Below are positions 25,339 to 34,744 of a stretch of 64,000 nt of DNA, piece after piece; positions within the stretch are counted from its first letter, which is position 1, and each line of letters starts with the position of its first letter. The position numbers and the translations under genes are program-made. The notes beneath the pieces were generated by a model that had not been told where the DNA came from, ran no database searches, and saw nothing but the letters and a program-made list of their open reading frames with translations. The DNA comes from an uncultured Flavobacteriaceae bacterium (lineage in GTDB: Bacteria > Bacteroidota > Bacteroidia > Flavobacteriales > Flavobacteriaceae): positions 186,001 through 250,000 of the forward strand of contig CANNAN010000004.1 of NCBI GenBank assembly GCA_947502635.1, in the 5' to 3' direction.

Positions 25339-26748
25339 TTAAAATTGAAAATAAATAAATTCTGCTTGTACGTCTCTATTTAATGCCCCTAGAATAGCTA
25401 ATACCATAAGGAGCCAGATAAGAAAATGAATTTTAATTTTTTTATACCTAAGATAATCAAGAACAACAAGCGCTATAATTAATAGTATGTCAGATAACAT
25501 AATAAAGCTAAGAGGGTCAATTGATAATGAATTGATATGCGCAATATAACTAACAGCATCACGTATTGTATCGGCTCTAAAAAATACCCAAGCTATAGTG
25601 ACTACCGAAAAGGTATACAAAACCTTTAATATATCTTTTATATAAAATGCCCAATTTTTACCTAAGGGGTTTTCTTCCAAATGTTTTCTATTGGTACCTA
25701 AAATAAATGAAGGAATGAATAATAGGGCATGAATACCTCCCCAAGCAATAAACGTCCAATTAGCACCATGCCAAAAACCGCTGACTAAAAATATAGCAAA
25801 AACATTTCTAATTCCTTTTAATTTACCAACTTTAGATCCTCCCAAAGGAATATATAAATAGTCCCTAAACCATGTGGAAAGGGAGATATGCCATTTTCTC
25901 CAAAATTCGCCTATACTTTTAGAGAAATAGGGGAAATTAAAATTCGTCATCAAATCAAAACCGAACAACCTGGCGGTTCCAATAGCTATATCAGAATACC
26001 CACTAAAATCACAATAAATTTGAAAAGCAAAAAGTAATGCTCCCATTATTAATGTGCCTCCAGAATACCCTGCGTAGTTAGAAAAAATATCATTAACTAT
26101 AGGCGCAAATGAATCTGCGATTACTACTTTTTTAAACATTCCCCATACAATGAGCTCAATACCATCAAGGCTTTTCGATTTATCAAATTGTCTCTTTTTT
26201 AACATCTGTGGCAACAGATTGGAGGCTCGTTCTATAGGACCTGCTACCAGTTGAGGGAAGAAGGATACAAATGCAGCAAAAGCTATAAAATCTTTAGTAG
26301 GATTAAGTTTGTTTCTATAAATATCAATTGAATAAGACATGGTTTGAAACGTATAAAAGGATATTCCAACAGGTAAAATAACCTTTAGCGTCCATGTACT
26401 TTGTAATTGGTATCCTAAGGAAGCCAAAAGATCTACCCATGATTCTATAAAAAAGTTATAGTATTTAAAGAACCCTAAAAGCCCCAAATTGAAAAGAACA
26501 CTTATTAATAACCAATACTTTCTATGTATCTTATTTTGAGAATTATAAATTGAAAGTCCAATAAAATAATCTACAACAGTACTTAAAGCAATTAACGACA
26601 AAAAACGATAATCCCACCAACCATAAAAGACATAGCTTGCAATTAAAAGTAGTATATTTTGAAGTTTAAGATGCTTATTGGTTACAAACCAATAGAGCAC
26701 AAAAACTAATGGAAGAAAAATAAAAAATTCAAGAGAATTAAAAAGCAT
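25339..26748 (-). CDS. MBOAT family O-acyltransferase, AlgI/DltB-like (pair 3)
   Basis: 469 residues, very close in length and motif wording to the protein at 9787. FWRKWHISLSTWFRDY, FWHGANWTFIAWGG, FYGWWDYRFLSLIALS, FFPQLVAGPIERASNLLP and the C-terminal FIYFQF are present. About 11 membrane segments. It would deliver an acyl group to its SGNH partner, encoded 2 nt downstream. This and pair 4 are adjacent, giving four acylation genes in a row. The similarity to pair 1 suggests duplication within the locus. Confidence 0.93.
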   Translation of the reverse strand: MLFNSLEFFIFLPLVFVLYWFVTNKHLKLQNILLLIASYVFYGWWDYRFLSLIALSTVVDYFIGLSIYNSQNKIHRKYWLLISVLFNLGLLGFFKYYNFFIESWVDLLASLGYQLQSTWTLKVILPVGISFYTFQTMSYSIDIYRNKLNPTKDFIAFAAFVSFFPQLVAGPIERASNLLPQMLKKRQFDKSKSLDGIELIVWGMFKKVVIADSFAPIVNDIFSNYAGYSGGTLIMGALLFAFQIYCDFSGYSDIAIGTARLFGFDLMTNFNFPYFSKSIGEFWRKWHISLSTWFRDYLYIPLGGSKVGKLKGIRNVFAIFLVSGFWHGANWTFIAWGGIHALLFIPSFILGTNRKHLEENPLGKNWAFYIKDILKVLYTFSVVTIAWVFFRADTIRDAVSYIAHINSLSIDPLSFIMLSDILLIIALVVLDYLRYKKIKIHFLIWLLMVLAILGALNRDVQAEFIYFQF

Positions 26749-26775
26749 AATTTATAGTTCTATTACGATTAGTGT

Positions 26776-27705
26776 TTATTTGAATATTATCTTATTTAAA
26801 TTTTCTGAAAATATTTGAGCGCCTGCGTCTGAAAGATGAACTTCATCCTTCCAGTATTCCATTGAATTATTTGAATTGAACATATTAGAGAAATCATGAT
26901 ATTCTACCCCCAATTCTTTAAAAACTTTGACCATCTGTTCATTATCAATTTGACATTCGTCATTATATAAAGGTGTAGTAATCATAACTAATTTTTTATT
27001 ATTCATTTCACAAAAGGCCTTTATTTCTTCGATGTATAACTTATACAGAGGGCTTAAATGATATTCGTTAAAACAATCGACGGGTTTTGAATACTTTAGC
27101 ACATTTTTAAACATTTCTGTTTGGGTTTCATCAACATGAATGGGATCATATCCATAGTAATTACGATAATCATATTTAGGTATAAAATAATTTTTAAAAA
27201 GACCTAAAACCCTTCCATTATATGCTTTGCACCAAAAAAAATTTTGAATAATATCATAGCCATATACTTTGTCTATTTCTGTCTTAAGAAGTTCGTTTCT
27301 ATGATACATAACCCTTAATGATCCAACGTCTTCTCCTGAATAGTCTGCATCAAATGAGTTTTTCGTATCAACATTTATGATAACAGTTTGCTCCTTATTT
27401 TCGGGAAGCAATTTGGTTAAAGCAGTACAATAGGCAATAGACCTTGCATCTGCTCCCATATTAAAAGCGGATTGGGATAATTTTTGAGGGTCTACATGGT
27501 GATTTGCTCTTGAATTACCTAAAATAACTACCTTGACAGAATCCTTAACTAGCAAAAAATGGTTAAGCTTACCTCCAGACTGACCCGACAAAATTTTGTC
27601 ATTCACTATGTTTAGAGAATAATATATAGCCTTATCTGTCAAGTAAGATAAAACTATGATGCCTAAAGTAATTTTAATTATGTATGTATAATTTGGTTTG
27701 CTCAT
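26776..27705 (-). CDS. SGNH-like O-acyltransferase partner of MBOAT (pair 4)
   Basis: About 309 residues from the ATG at 27705 (MSKPNYTYII...). A longer in-frame start at 27783 exists but would overlap the MBOAT gene by 74 bp and add a sequence without a membrane anchor, so I reject it. The anchor is at residues about 8-25. Block I is VILGNSRANHHVD and the last block KDEVHLSDAGAQIF has the Asp-x-x-His spacing. The chosen start is 5 nt from the MBOAT stop, matching the spacing of the other pairs. Acts on the periplasmic face; acceptor unknown. Confidence 0.82.
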   Translation of the reverse strand: MSKPNYTYIIKITLGIIVLSYLTDKAIYYSLNIVNDKILSGQSGGKLNHFLLVKDSVKVVILGNSRANHHVDPQKLSQSAFNMGADARSIAYCTALTKLLPENKEQTVIINVDTKNSFDADYSGEDVGSLRVMYHRNELLKTEIDKVYGYDIIQNFFWCKAYNGRVLGLFKNYFIPKYDYRNYYGYDPIHVDETQTEMFKNVLKYSKPVDCFNEYHLSPLYKLYIEEIKAFCEMNNKKLVMITTPLYNDECQIDNEQMVKVFKELGVEYHDFSNMFNSNNSMEYWKDEVHLSDAGAQIFSENLNKIIFK

Positions 27706-27709
27706 AGTT

Positions 27710-29119
27710 TTAAAATTGAAAGTAAATAAAGTTGTCTGAGGTAGAATAAAATAAGTTGAGAAGCATAATGATGGTTGTTGCAAGAATAATTAATTTTAAA
27801 GTGCTAAATTGACCTCCAATTATCTCTAAATCTACATTTTTAATTCTAATATAAAAATCGAAGCCAATCCCTAGTAAAAGCATGACAACCGCTATTGTTA
27901 CATTATTAAAATCACCTATAAATGGCATTATAAAGTCAAAACTTAATATTCTTTTTATTATCGTGAAGGATGTTTCTAGATCTTTTGCTCTAAAAAAGAC
28001 CCATGATAGCAATACTACCATAAATGTGTAAATGTAGCCTAAAAAGCCAAAGCTCTTATTTTTTTTATATGTAAAAATAAGTTTTTCAAAGCTCAAAGCA
28101 ATTCCATGAATACCTCCCCAAATAACAAAATTCCATGAACTACCGTGCCAAAGTCCCCCTAAGAGCATAGTTATCATTAAATTTCTATAAGTGATTTTTA
28201 TCCCCTTTCTATTACCTCCTAAAGAGATATAAAGATAATCTCTAAGCCAAAACGATAATGACATATGCCATTTTCTCCAAAATTCTGTAATACTTTTAGA
28301 AAAATAAGGAAGGTTAAAGTTTTGATTGAATTTGAAACCTAATAATTTGGCACTTCCTATAGCTATATCTGAATATCCTGAAAAATCAAAATAGATTTGA
28401 AAAGCATAAAAGAATGTTGCAATAATAAGCGTAGATGAGTTGTGAATTTCTGGGCTAAAATAAGCAGCATCGACATAAGTAGCTAAATTATCTGCTATAA
28501 CTATCTTTCTAAAAAGTCCAACAAGTATTTGAAATATACCTTCGCTAAAAAAACGTTTCTTGAATTCTCTTTTACCTTCTATTTGAGGAAGTAAATTTGA
28601 AGCTCTTTCAATGGGGCCAGCAACTAATTGAGGAAAAAAACTTATATAGGTAAAAAAGGCTATTAGATTAGTTGTAGGCTTAAATTGTTTTCTATAAATG
28701 TCTATAGTATAGCTTAGTGTCTGGAAAGTATAAAAACTAATACCAACAGGAAGAATTATATTTAAAGTTAAGTCATTTACTTCCCATCCAAAATTAAGCA
28801 TTAAATCTGCAAACGAATCTGCAAAAAAGTTATAGTATTTAAACACTCCTAAAAGCCCTAAGTTTGAAAATAAACTTAAAATAAGCCATTTTTTACTTTC
28901 CTTATTGGTTGTTGAATCAGCAATTTTTATTCCAGCTAAATAATCAACAAAAGAACTAAAGATTATTAAAGATAAAAACCTCCAATCCCACCAAGCATAA
29001 AAGATATAACTTGAAACTAATAATAAAATATTTTGATACTTATAATTATTTTTAAGCATCCAATACAGTATAAATACTATAGGGAAAAACAAGAGAAATT
29101 CTATAGAGTTAAATAACAT
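27710..29119 (-). CDS. MBOAT family O-acyltransferase, AlgI/DltB-like (pair 4)
   Basis: 469 residues, polytopic. FWRKWHMSLSFWLRDY and LWHGSSWNFVIWGG carry the conserved histidines; in this copy the usual WHGANW is WHGSSW. Other blocks: FYAWWDWRFLSL, FFPQLVAGPIERASNLLP, DFSGYSDIAIG and the FIYFQF end. It is placed directly after a glycosyltransferase gene (11-nt gap) and before its SGNH partner. Acyl donor unknown; acetyl-CoA would be the default for AlgI-like members. Confidence 0.92.
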   Translation of the reverse strand: MLFNSIEFLLFFPIVFILYWMLKNNYKYQNILLLVSSYIFYAWWDWRFLSLIIFSSFVDYLAGIKIADSTTNKESKKWLILSLFSNLGLLGVFKYYNFFADSFADLMLNFGWEVNDLTLNIILPVGISFYTFQTLSYTIDIYRKQFKPTTNLIAFFTYISFFPQLVAGPIERASNLLPQIEGKREFKKRFFSEGIFQILVGLFRKIVIADNLATYVDAAYFSPEIHNSSTLIIATFFYAFQIYFDFSGYSDIAIGSAKLLGFKFNQNFNLPYFSKSITEFWRKWHMSLSFWLRDYLYISLGGNRKGIKITYRNLMITMLLGGLWHGSSWNFVIWGGIHGIALSFEKLIFTYKKNKSFGFLGYIYTFMVVLLSWVFFRAKDLETSFTIIKRILSFDFIMPFIGDFNNVTIAVVMLLLGIGFDFYIRIKNVDLEIIGGQFSTLKLIILATTIIMLLNLFYSTSDNFIYFQF

Positions 29120-29130
29120 TTATTATTGTT

Positions 29131-30180
29131 TTAGTTTAGCGCACTTTTGTAAATTTTAATATGCAGGTCTGATACCTTTTCAATATCATACTTGCTTTTA
29201 ACCAGATCAAAAAGGATTTCCCCTTTTTTAATAGCTTCATTATAATTTGTTAAAACTGAAATCATTGATTCATGAAATTTTTCTAAATCAGTAACATAGG
29301 CATTGTCATCATTCAAAAAATCAGGAATACTTCCTACAGGTGTTGAAATTACTGGTAATTTAGAAGCTCCAGCTTCAATGATAGACACAGGCATACCTTC
29401 CCAAAGTGAAGGTATAATTAAACAATTGGCTTCACTTATAAATTTTGAAACATTATTTTGAAACCCCAGTAATTTAATATAATTTGATAGCTCACTTTTA
29501 ATTATTGCAGTTTCTAATTCTTTTCTTAAACCGCCATCTCCAACAACATTAATGATGAAGTCTTTGTGATTATTTTCAATAAGTTGATTTACGATATGAA
29601 TTAAAAATAATGGGTTTTTTGGTTCGGTTAACCTACCTAAAAATAGAAATGTAAAAGGACGTTCTGTATCCAATTTCTCTATAGGTTTGAATTTAGAAAG
29701 ATCGACTCCATTAGGTATATCAATGGTGTTTTTTAAGTACCATTTCTTTGAGTTTTTACTAAAAATTATGTCCTTTGATCTGATTTTTTTGGTTAAAAAA
29801 AGTATCCATTTTCTGTAAAGCTGCTTGACTTGGTTTGTGTGTAAAGTAAAAACTATCGGAACATTTTTAAAAAAAACTTTGTAAAGGAACCCAACTATAA
29901 AAGCATGGAACATATGACAATGAAAAACAAATTTGTCGGTGCTTTTACTATGAATTTCTTTTAGTTTGGATAGTCCTTTTATTAATGATTTAATAGAAAC
30001 AACATTAAGAAAGTGGCATTCAATATTTTTTGAATTAAATTTATTTAATATCAAGTCCCTATTAGACAGGGAAACCACAATAACTTTGTTTCCTTTATTT
30101 TGACATTGGTTTGCTAGCTCAAGAACCATATGTTCTGCGCCTCCACCATCTAAACCTATTATTAAATGTAAAATAGTCAA
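29131..30180 (-). CDS. Glycosyltransferase family 4 (GT-B)
   Basis: 349 residues. The N-terminus reads ILHLIIGLDGGGAEHMVLELA, the glycine-rich loop typical of GT4. The donor domain has FTFLFLGRLTEPKNPLFLI, VVGDGGLRKEL, LLGFQNNVSKFI and the EX7E-type SLWEGMPVSIIEAGASKLP. It would extend the lipid-linked repeat unit at the cytoplasmic face. It is 11 nt downstream of the PaaK-like gene. Linkage and sugar cannot be assigned. Confidence 0.9.
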   Translation of the reverse strand: MTILHLIIGLDGGGAEHMVLELANQCQNKGNKVIVVSLSNRDLILNKFNSKNIECHFLNVVSIKSLIKGLSKLKEIHSKSTDKFVFHCHMFHAFIVGFLYKVFFKNVPIVFTLHTNQVKQLYRKWILFLTKKIRSKDIIFSKNSKKWYLKNTIDIPNGVDLSKFKPIEKLDTERPFTFLFLGRLTEPKNPLFLIHIVNQLIENNHKDFIINVVGDGGLRKELETAIIKSELSNYIKLLGFQNNVSKFISEANCLIIPSLWEGMPVSIIEAGASKLPVISTPVGSIPDFLNDDNAYVTDLEKFHESMISVLTNYNEAIKKGEILFDLVKSKYDIEKVSDLHIKIYKSALN

Positions 30181-30191
30181 TTTAATTTTTT

Positions 30192-31592
30192 TTAGAATTT
30201 AAGTTCAAAATTTCTTTTTTGCGCATCAAATTTCTCATTGGGGCCTAATGGAATATTATCAACAATATTTATTGTATAATCAATATGCTCTCCCAATCTA
30301 TCTTTAAGGTTGTTCAACAATCTATCGTGCATTTTTTTATTAAAAGCATCATCTACGATCAAATTAACCACAACTAATTTTGGGTTTTCTTGTATAATCT
30401 GTCCTTCCATAATGCCTTCAATATCAATTAAAGCAGTATCTGCACTAACCACATAGCCTTTTTCTTCGGTCCACAAAATATCATCTTCTCGTCCTATTAT
30501 TTTTTTCACAATGGGCATATTGCAATTGCAATTACATATTTCATTTTGTAAAGGTAAAAGCACTGTATCTCCTATATTATAACGTATTAAAGGCGTTTTA
30601 AACCTAATAATGCTCGTAACCACTAGATTTGCTATTTCCCCAGGTTTAGCGGGTTTACCTTCATTATTAACATATTCGAAAATTCCAGAATCAAGATTTA
30701 CATGTAAATTACCATTGGTACATTCTGTGATAAAAGGACTGCCTTCGTTTGAAGCATATTGATTGTGTACATGGCACCTAAAGGCTTTTTCTATTTCTAT
30801 CCTTTGGTAATCATATAAAGTTTCAGAAGTCACAGCTATGGCCTTAGGTACAAAGCTTAGTTTAATTTTATTCTTGTTTATGAATTTACTAATGATAAAG
30901 ATAGCAGATGGATAACCATCTATTAACTTAGGCTTGAATTTGTTTAATTTCTCTATATAGAATTTGAAATTTTCCGATTTTAAATGATAGGTAGACATCA
31001 TCAACTGCTTCTCAAAATAATTGTATACCCAAAAAGGAGGTTTTTTTGCATCATTATTAATGACCAGCCTTCCTGAAAAACGCACTTGTTTGTCTTTAGT
31101 TTTTACACCAATAACATTATGAAAACGTTTCCATACTGCAAACGAATCGTTGATAGATTCTTGATCTAGGTAATCCATAGTAGGTGACCCCGTTGTGCCA
31201 CTGGTATGATTTACCATATCTGTTTTTCTGCTAGTATTTACAATTAAATCTACATGTTTTTTTCTATCGCTCTTTTCAAGAATAGGCATTCTTTTCAATA
31301 CCTCTATGGGATTTGATTCTATTTCTTTTAAAGTAATTTTACGCTCTTTCATTATGGAAGCGTACCATTGAGAGTGTTGGTGTACTTCTGTTAATAATTT
31401 AGATAATTTTTTTTTCTGGAAATCATTAATATCTTGAATGTCTGCTCCCCAAAGGTCTATATGCTCTTGTAAAGAGCTTTTAAATCTACTATTGTAACGT
31501 TGTTTGGCATTTAAATACCCTTTGAAATTTAACAAAAGATATTTAAAAAAATATGGCGATTTATCGTAAACCTTTTTAGCTAACCCTCCCAT
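30192..31592 (-). CDS. CapK/PaaK-like AMP-forming ligase (second copy)
   Basis: 466 residues. Adenylation motifs NHTSGTTGSPTMDYL, QYASNEGSPFITEC and RYNIGDTVLLP are followed by a small Cys-rich segment (CNCNCN) and KKIIGREDD. It belongs to the phenylacetate-CoA-ligase-like branch often seen in capsule loci. It probably activates a carboxylic acid for attachment to the polymer. The gene overlaps the upstream glycosyltransferase by 17 bp, so it is co-translated with it. Compared with the copy at 7483 it keeps a Cys cluster that copy lacks, so the two are not recent duplicates. Confidence 0.8.
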   Translation of the reverse strand: MGGLAKKVYDKSPYFFKYLLLNFKGYLNAKQRYNSRFKSSLQEHIDLWGADIQDINDFQKKKLSKLLTEVHQHSQWYASIMKERKITLKEIESNPIEVLKRMPILEKSDRKKHVDLIVNTSRKTDMVNHTSGTTGSPTMDYLDQESINDSFAVWKRFHNVIGVKTKDKQVRFSGRLVINNDAKKPPFWVYNYFEKQLMMSTYHLKSENFKFYIEKLNKFKPKLIDGYPSAIFIISKFINKNKIKLSFVPKAIAVTSETLYDYQRIEIEKAFRCHVHNQYASNEGSPFITECTNGNLHVNLDSGIFEYVNNEGKPAKPGEIANLVVTSIIRFKTPLIRYNIGDTVLLPLQNEICNCNCNMPIVKKIIGREDDILWTEEKGYVVSADTALIDIEGIMEGQIIQENPKLVVVNLIVDDAFNKKMHDRLLNNLKDRLGEHIDYTINIVDNIPLGPNEKFDAQKRNFELKF

Positions 31593-32739
31593 GCGTCTTT
31601 ATATTTTGTTGAAGATAAAACTCTTGTAACCTTACAGCATTAGAAAAAATATCATACCCATTTTCTATTATTAAATCTTTCGTATTTACTTTTTTATTAT
31701 TTGAACGGCAAATTTCAATTATTTTGTTTGCCCAAAATTCTGGAGTATCATTTAAAGAAAGAAACTTGATTAAATTAGTTATTTCAACTTCATTAGTTAT
31801 CATACTTGAAGCAATTACATGTATTCCAGCTGCTTGTGCTTCTATTAAGGTGACTGGTAGACCTTCATATAATGAAGGAAAAACGAAAGCATTCATAGTC
31901 TGAAATAATTTATCTACATCTTGTCTTACGCCTAAAAAATGAATTTTATCATGAATTGATAAGCTTTTAGCTTCCTCTTCAACTTTGCTTTTCATTGGTC
32001 CATCTCCAATTAGTAATAATTTACAGTCAGGCTCAATTTTAATAACCGCCGAAAATATTTTTAATAAAAAGGAATGATTTTTTTGGCTATCAAATCTTCC
32101 AACATGTCCAATTATAATTTCATTATTAATACCTAATTCTTTTTTATATTGTTTTGAGATTGACTCATTGAAACTGAATTTCCCCGAATCAATGGCATTA
32201 TTCATGGTTGTAAACGGAGTACTGCCAAACAACCATTTGCCTGCCAGATCTCCACAAGAAAAACGATGTGTAATATGTTTATGAATTCTTCTCTTTAAAC
32301 GCATTTTAATGAGATGCTTTATCTTTTCTATCCAAGGTTCGTTACTATTAACGAAAAACTTGAAATTTATAGGTTCAAGGGCTATATGAGCGTGTGCTAT
32401 TCGACAAGGTATATTATATTCTTTAGCAATTTTTAAAGTAAAAAAGCTAAATGTGTTTAAATGAGCGTGTATTATGCTAAATTCTTTATGTTCCTTGAAA
32501 AATGCTCTTAACGCTTGATAATAATTTTTAGGGAATAATGGGTTAATTTTTTTTAGTCTGTAAATTTTTCCGCCCAGACTCGTAATTTCATCTTCAAAAA
32601 CGCCCTTTTCTTCTCTATGAACTAAAAAGTCAAATTGAATTTTTGATTTATCGATTGCCCGATAATAGTTCATAATCATAGATTCGGAGCCGCCTCGATC
32701 CATAATTGTAAAAACTTGTAAAACTCTTCTAGGTTTCAT
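31576..32739 (-). CDS. Glycosyltransferase family 4 (GT-B)
   Basis: 387 residues. RVLQVFTIMDRGGSESMIMNYY is the acceptor-side loop. IIGHVGRFDSQKNHSFLL, LIGDGPMKSKVEE, FLGVRQDVDKLF and FPSLYEGLPVTLIEAQAAG are donor-domain motifs of the Bacteroidetes/Firmicutes EpsF-like group. Its ATG shares a base with the end of the GT2 gene upstream (32739). It adds a sugar at the inner-membrane cytoplasmic face; the exact linkage is unknown. Confidence 0.9.
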   Translation of the reverse strand: MKPRRVLQVFTIMDRGGSESMIMNYYRAIDKSKIQFDFLVHREEKGVFEDEITSLGGKIYRLKKINPLFPKNYYQALRAFFKEHKEFSIIHAHLNTFSFFTLKIAKEYNIPCRIAHAHIALEPINFKFFVNSNEPWIEKIKHLIKMRLKRRIHKHITHRFSCGDLAGKWLFGSTPFTTMNNAIDSGKFSFNESISKQYKKELGINNEIIIGHVGRFDSQKNHSFLLKIFSAVIKIEPDCKLLLIGDGPMKSKVEEEAKSLSIHDKIHFLGVRQDVDKLFQTMNAFVFPSLYEGLPVTLIEAQAAGIHVIASSMITNEVEITNLIKFLSLNDTPEFWANKIIEICRSNNKKVNTKDLIIENGYDIFSNAVRLQEFYLQQNIKTHGRVS

Positions 32740-33629
32740 TAAAAGTCGTTCTTAGTTTTTACTCTTATATATACATTTAATAGTATGCCAAAAGGAATAG
32801 CCAAAATAGTATGCCCTTTTTTGGGAGATTCTTTTAAAAAGCCGCTATTTTTAGTAAACATCGCGCTTGATACATAGTGTATGGCATTTTTAAACGTTTC
32901 TTTAAAATTATTAGATAATCTCATTCTACTTTTTCTAGAAAAAGCAAACCCTTTAGGGTGTCTTCGGTATTGTTTCAACATATTCATACTAGATCCGTCT
33001 TCTAAATATTCAACAATACACATGACTTCGTTTATTGGATATAGCTTATAATCTTGGTCAATAAGCTGATATAGGTAACCAAGTGGAACAAATCGCTCGC
33101 CTTCAAAAATAGGGTAGGGCGGGTATTGCTTAACGACACTCGTTTTTAAAACAAGTTTTTTGTCTCCTTTAACACCATGTTTGTCATAAATTTCATTTAG
33201 GGTCGTCTCTGTTAAATCACTTGGCATTTGAGATCCAATAATTTTCCCGTTTTTATCTGCATCTAGCCCTACTAAACCTGCAAAATGGTCTTTGTCTTCT
33301 ATTTCTTTCCAGTTATTAAGAATGATTTCAATGGCATCATCTGGCATGAAATCATCACTGTCTATACAAACATTTAAAGAGGTGTCAATAAGCCTGTAGG
33401 CAGCATTATGAGCGCCATGCATCCCTTGGTTTTCTTGATAATGATACCTGATTTGAATCTTATCTTCGTCAATCCAAGACTGTACTAATTCTTTGGTATT
33501 ATCTGTAGAGCCATCATCTACTATAAGCCATAAGAAATCGTTATTTGTTTGTCTTACTAAACTTTGATAGCATTGGTCAAGGCAATAAGCTCTATTATAT
33601 GCAGGTGTAAATACTGTAATTGTTTTCAT
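32739..33629 (-). CDS. Glycosyltransferase family 2 (GT-A)
   Basis: 296 residues. The GT-A fold starts with VFTPAYNRAYCLDQCYQSL, then LIVDDGSTDNT, and the metal-binding acid pair lies in CIDSDDFMPDDA. A C-terminal extension of about 100 residues lacks a clear membrane anchor except a short hydrophobic segment (ILAIPFGILLNVYI). It is 17 nt downstream of the EpsG-like polymerase. It transfers one sugar in repeat-unit assembly. It is the only GT-A enzyme in the locus. Confidence 0.92.
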   Translation of the reverse strand: MKTITVFTPAYNRAYCLDQCYQSLVRQTNNDFLWLIVDDGSTDNTKELVQSWIDEDKIQIRYHYQENQGMHGAHNAAYRLIDTSLNVCIDSDDFMPDDAIEIILNNWKEIEDKDHFAGLVGLDADKNGKIIGSQMPSDLTETTLNEIYDKHGVKGDKKLVLKTSVVKQYPPYPIFEGERFVPLGYLYQLIDQDYKLYPINEVMCIVEYLEDGSSMNMLKQYRRHPKGFAFSRKSRMRLSNNFKETFKNAIHYVSSAMFTKNSGFLKESPKKGHTILAIPFGILLNVYIRVKTKNDF

Positions 33630-33646
33630 TGTTGGTTTTTTTATTT

Positions 33647-34744
33647 TTATCCCCAGAATAAATAATACATGAAAAAAGTAAAAGAAAAATAGACGGCCAT
33701 TATTTTTCCAATCATTAAATGATGATTTTTAAAGAAGCGCTCTTTTAAAAGCGGATATATGATGATTATTGCCATCATGAACCATGATAAATATGCAAAC
33801 CTATTAGAGTAATTGGCGTTAATTACTAAAATCCAAAACCCATTACAGGTTAAATAGGTATTTAGTAATTGAAAATACATTTTATCCTTAAATTTTTTCT
33901 TAAATACAAAATACCAGCCTGCAAATACAGCAAAACAGCTATGAAATAAGAAATCCCATCTAAAACCAGTTTGCGAAAAAGTACCTTCTTCTGCTTGACT
34001 GGTTAAATAACCTGCCAGCCTTTGATCGTCACCAAATCCCAAATTAGCAAAAAGAGACACCCAAAGGCTACCTAGTGCCAATGATAAAGGTATACAGGCT
34101 AACCAAGCCTTAAAGTATACTTTGGGATTATTATAAAATAGTGTTAATATAAAAGCAAAAATGGGTAGCAGCGTTGTTTTGTGGAATAAAGAGGCTAATA
34201 AAAAAAAGAAAGCCATAAGCATTTTATTATTCCGATAAACAACACCCCATAAAAACAAAGAACAAGCAGCACCATTACGCATACCATTAACGCCATATGT
34301 CCAAAAAGAATACGATATAATAAACATAAAGAATGCATAGTACCAATATTCTTTAAAAAAATCTTTCGAGATCCGGTACATTGGGAAAACATAAATGAAA
34401 GCACAAATAGTAAAGAAAGTATGGATAGATGATACACCAGACATTGTTTTCATGAATACATGCCAACCATAATCATTTACAGTAGTTATTGGAGCTCCAT
34501 TGTAATACTCCATAAAGGTTCTGTAATAATTTATGGTATCACCAAATCTATGACTGGCTGGTCTTTGTCCAATATGTACAATTAATAAAAACAATAACAA
34601 ATAACCTACAGCATTGATATATGTCAAGTTTTTTTTATCATTTATATCTAATAGCATGGTGTGCAAAAGAGTAAAAAGAACTAAAAAAAAGCACAAATTC
34701 AAATATAGGGGATAATACCAGTCTATTGGAACTAAAGTATTCAT
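33647..34744 (-). CDS. EpsG-like polysaccharide polymerase (Wzy-type)
   Basis: 365 residues, with about 9-10 hydrophobic segments. The N-terminal half carries an RPASHRFGDTINYYRTF loop and then FWTYGVNGMRNGAACSLFLWG, the Arg/Asn-rich block characteristic of the EpsG family. This family polymerises flipped repeat units in the periplasm. It overlaps the SGNH gene of pair 5 by 4 bp (ATGA), so polymerisation and acylation genes are translationally coupled. I find no second polymerase in the window, which suggests a single polymer. Confidence 0.85.
   Translation of the reverse strand: MNTLVPIDWYYPLYLNLCFFLVLFTLLHTMLLDINDKKNLTYINAVGYLLLFLLIVHIGQRPASHRFGDTINYYRTFMEYYNGAPITTVNDYGWHVFMKTMSGVSSIHTFFTICAFIYVFPMYRISKDFFKEYWYYAFFMFIISYSFWTYGVNGMRNGAACSLFLWGVVYRNNKMLMAFFFLLASLFHKTTLLPIFAFILTLFYNNPKVYFKAWLACIPLSLALGSLWVSLFANLGFGDDQRLAGYLTSQAEEGTFSQTGFRWDFLFHSCFAVFAGWYFVFKKKFKDKMYFQLLNTYLTCNGFWILVINANYSNRFAYLSWFMMAIIIIYPLLKERFFKNHHLMIGKIMAVYFSFTFFMYYLFWG

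Noticed and set aside
27706-27783. Longer start for the SGNH gene of pair 4 (ATG at 27783)
   Set aside because: It would overlap the MBOAT coding end by 74 bp, and the added residues are the out-of-frame reading of the conserved FIYFQF end.
33647-34744. O-antigen ligase instead of polymerase
   Set aside because: The FWTYGVNGMRNGAA block and overall length fit the EpsG polymerase family better, and no WaaL-type long periplasmic loop is seen.
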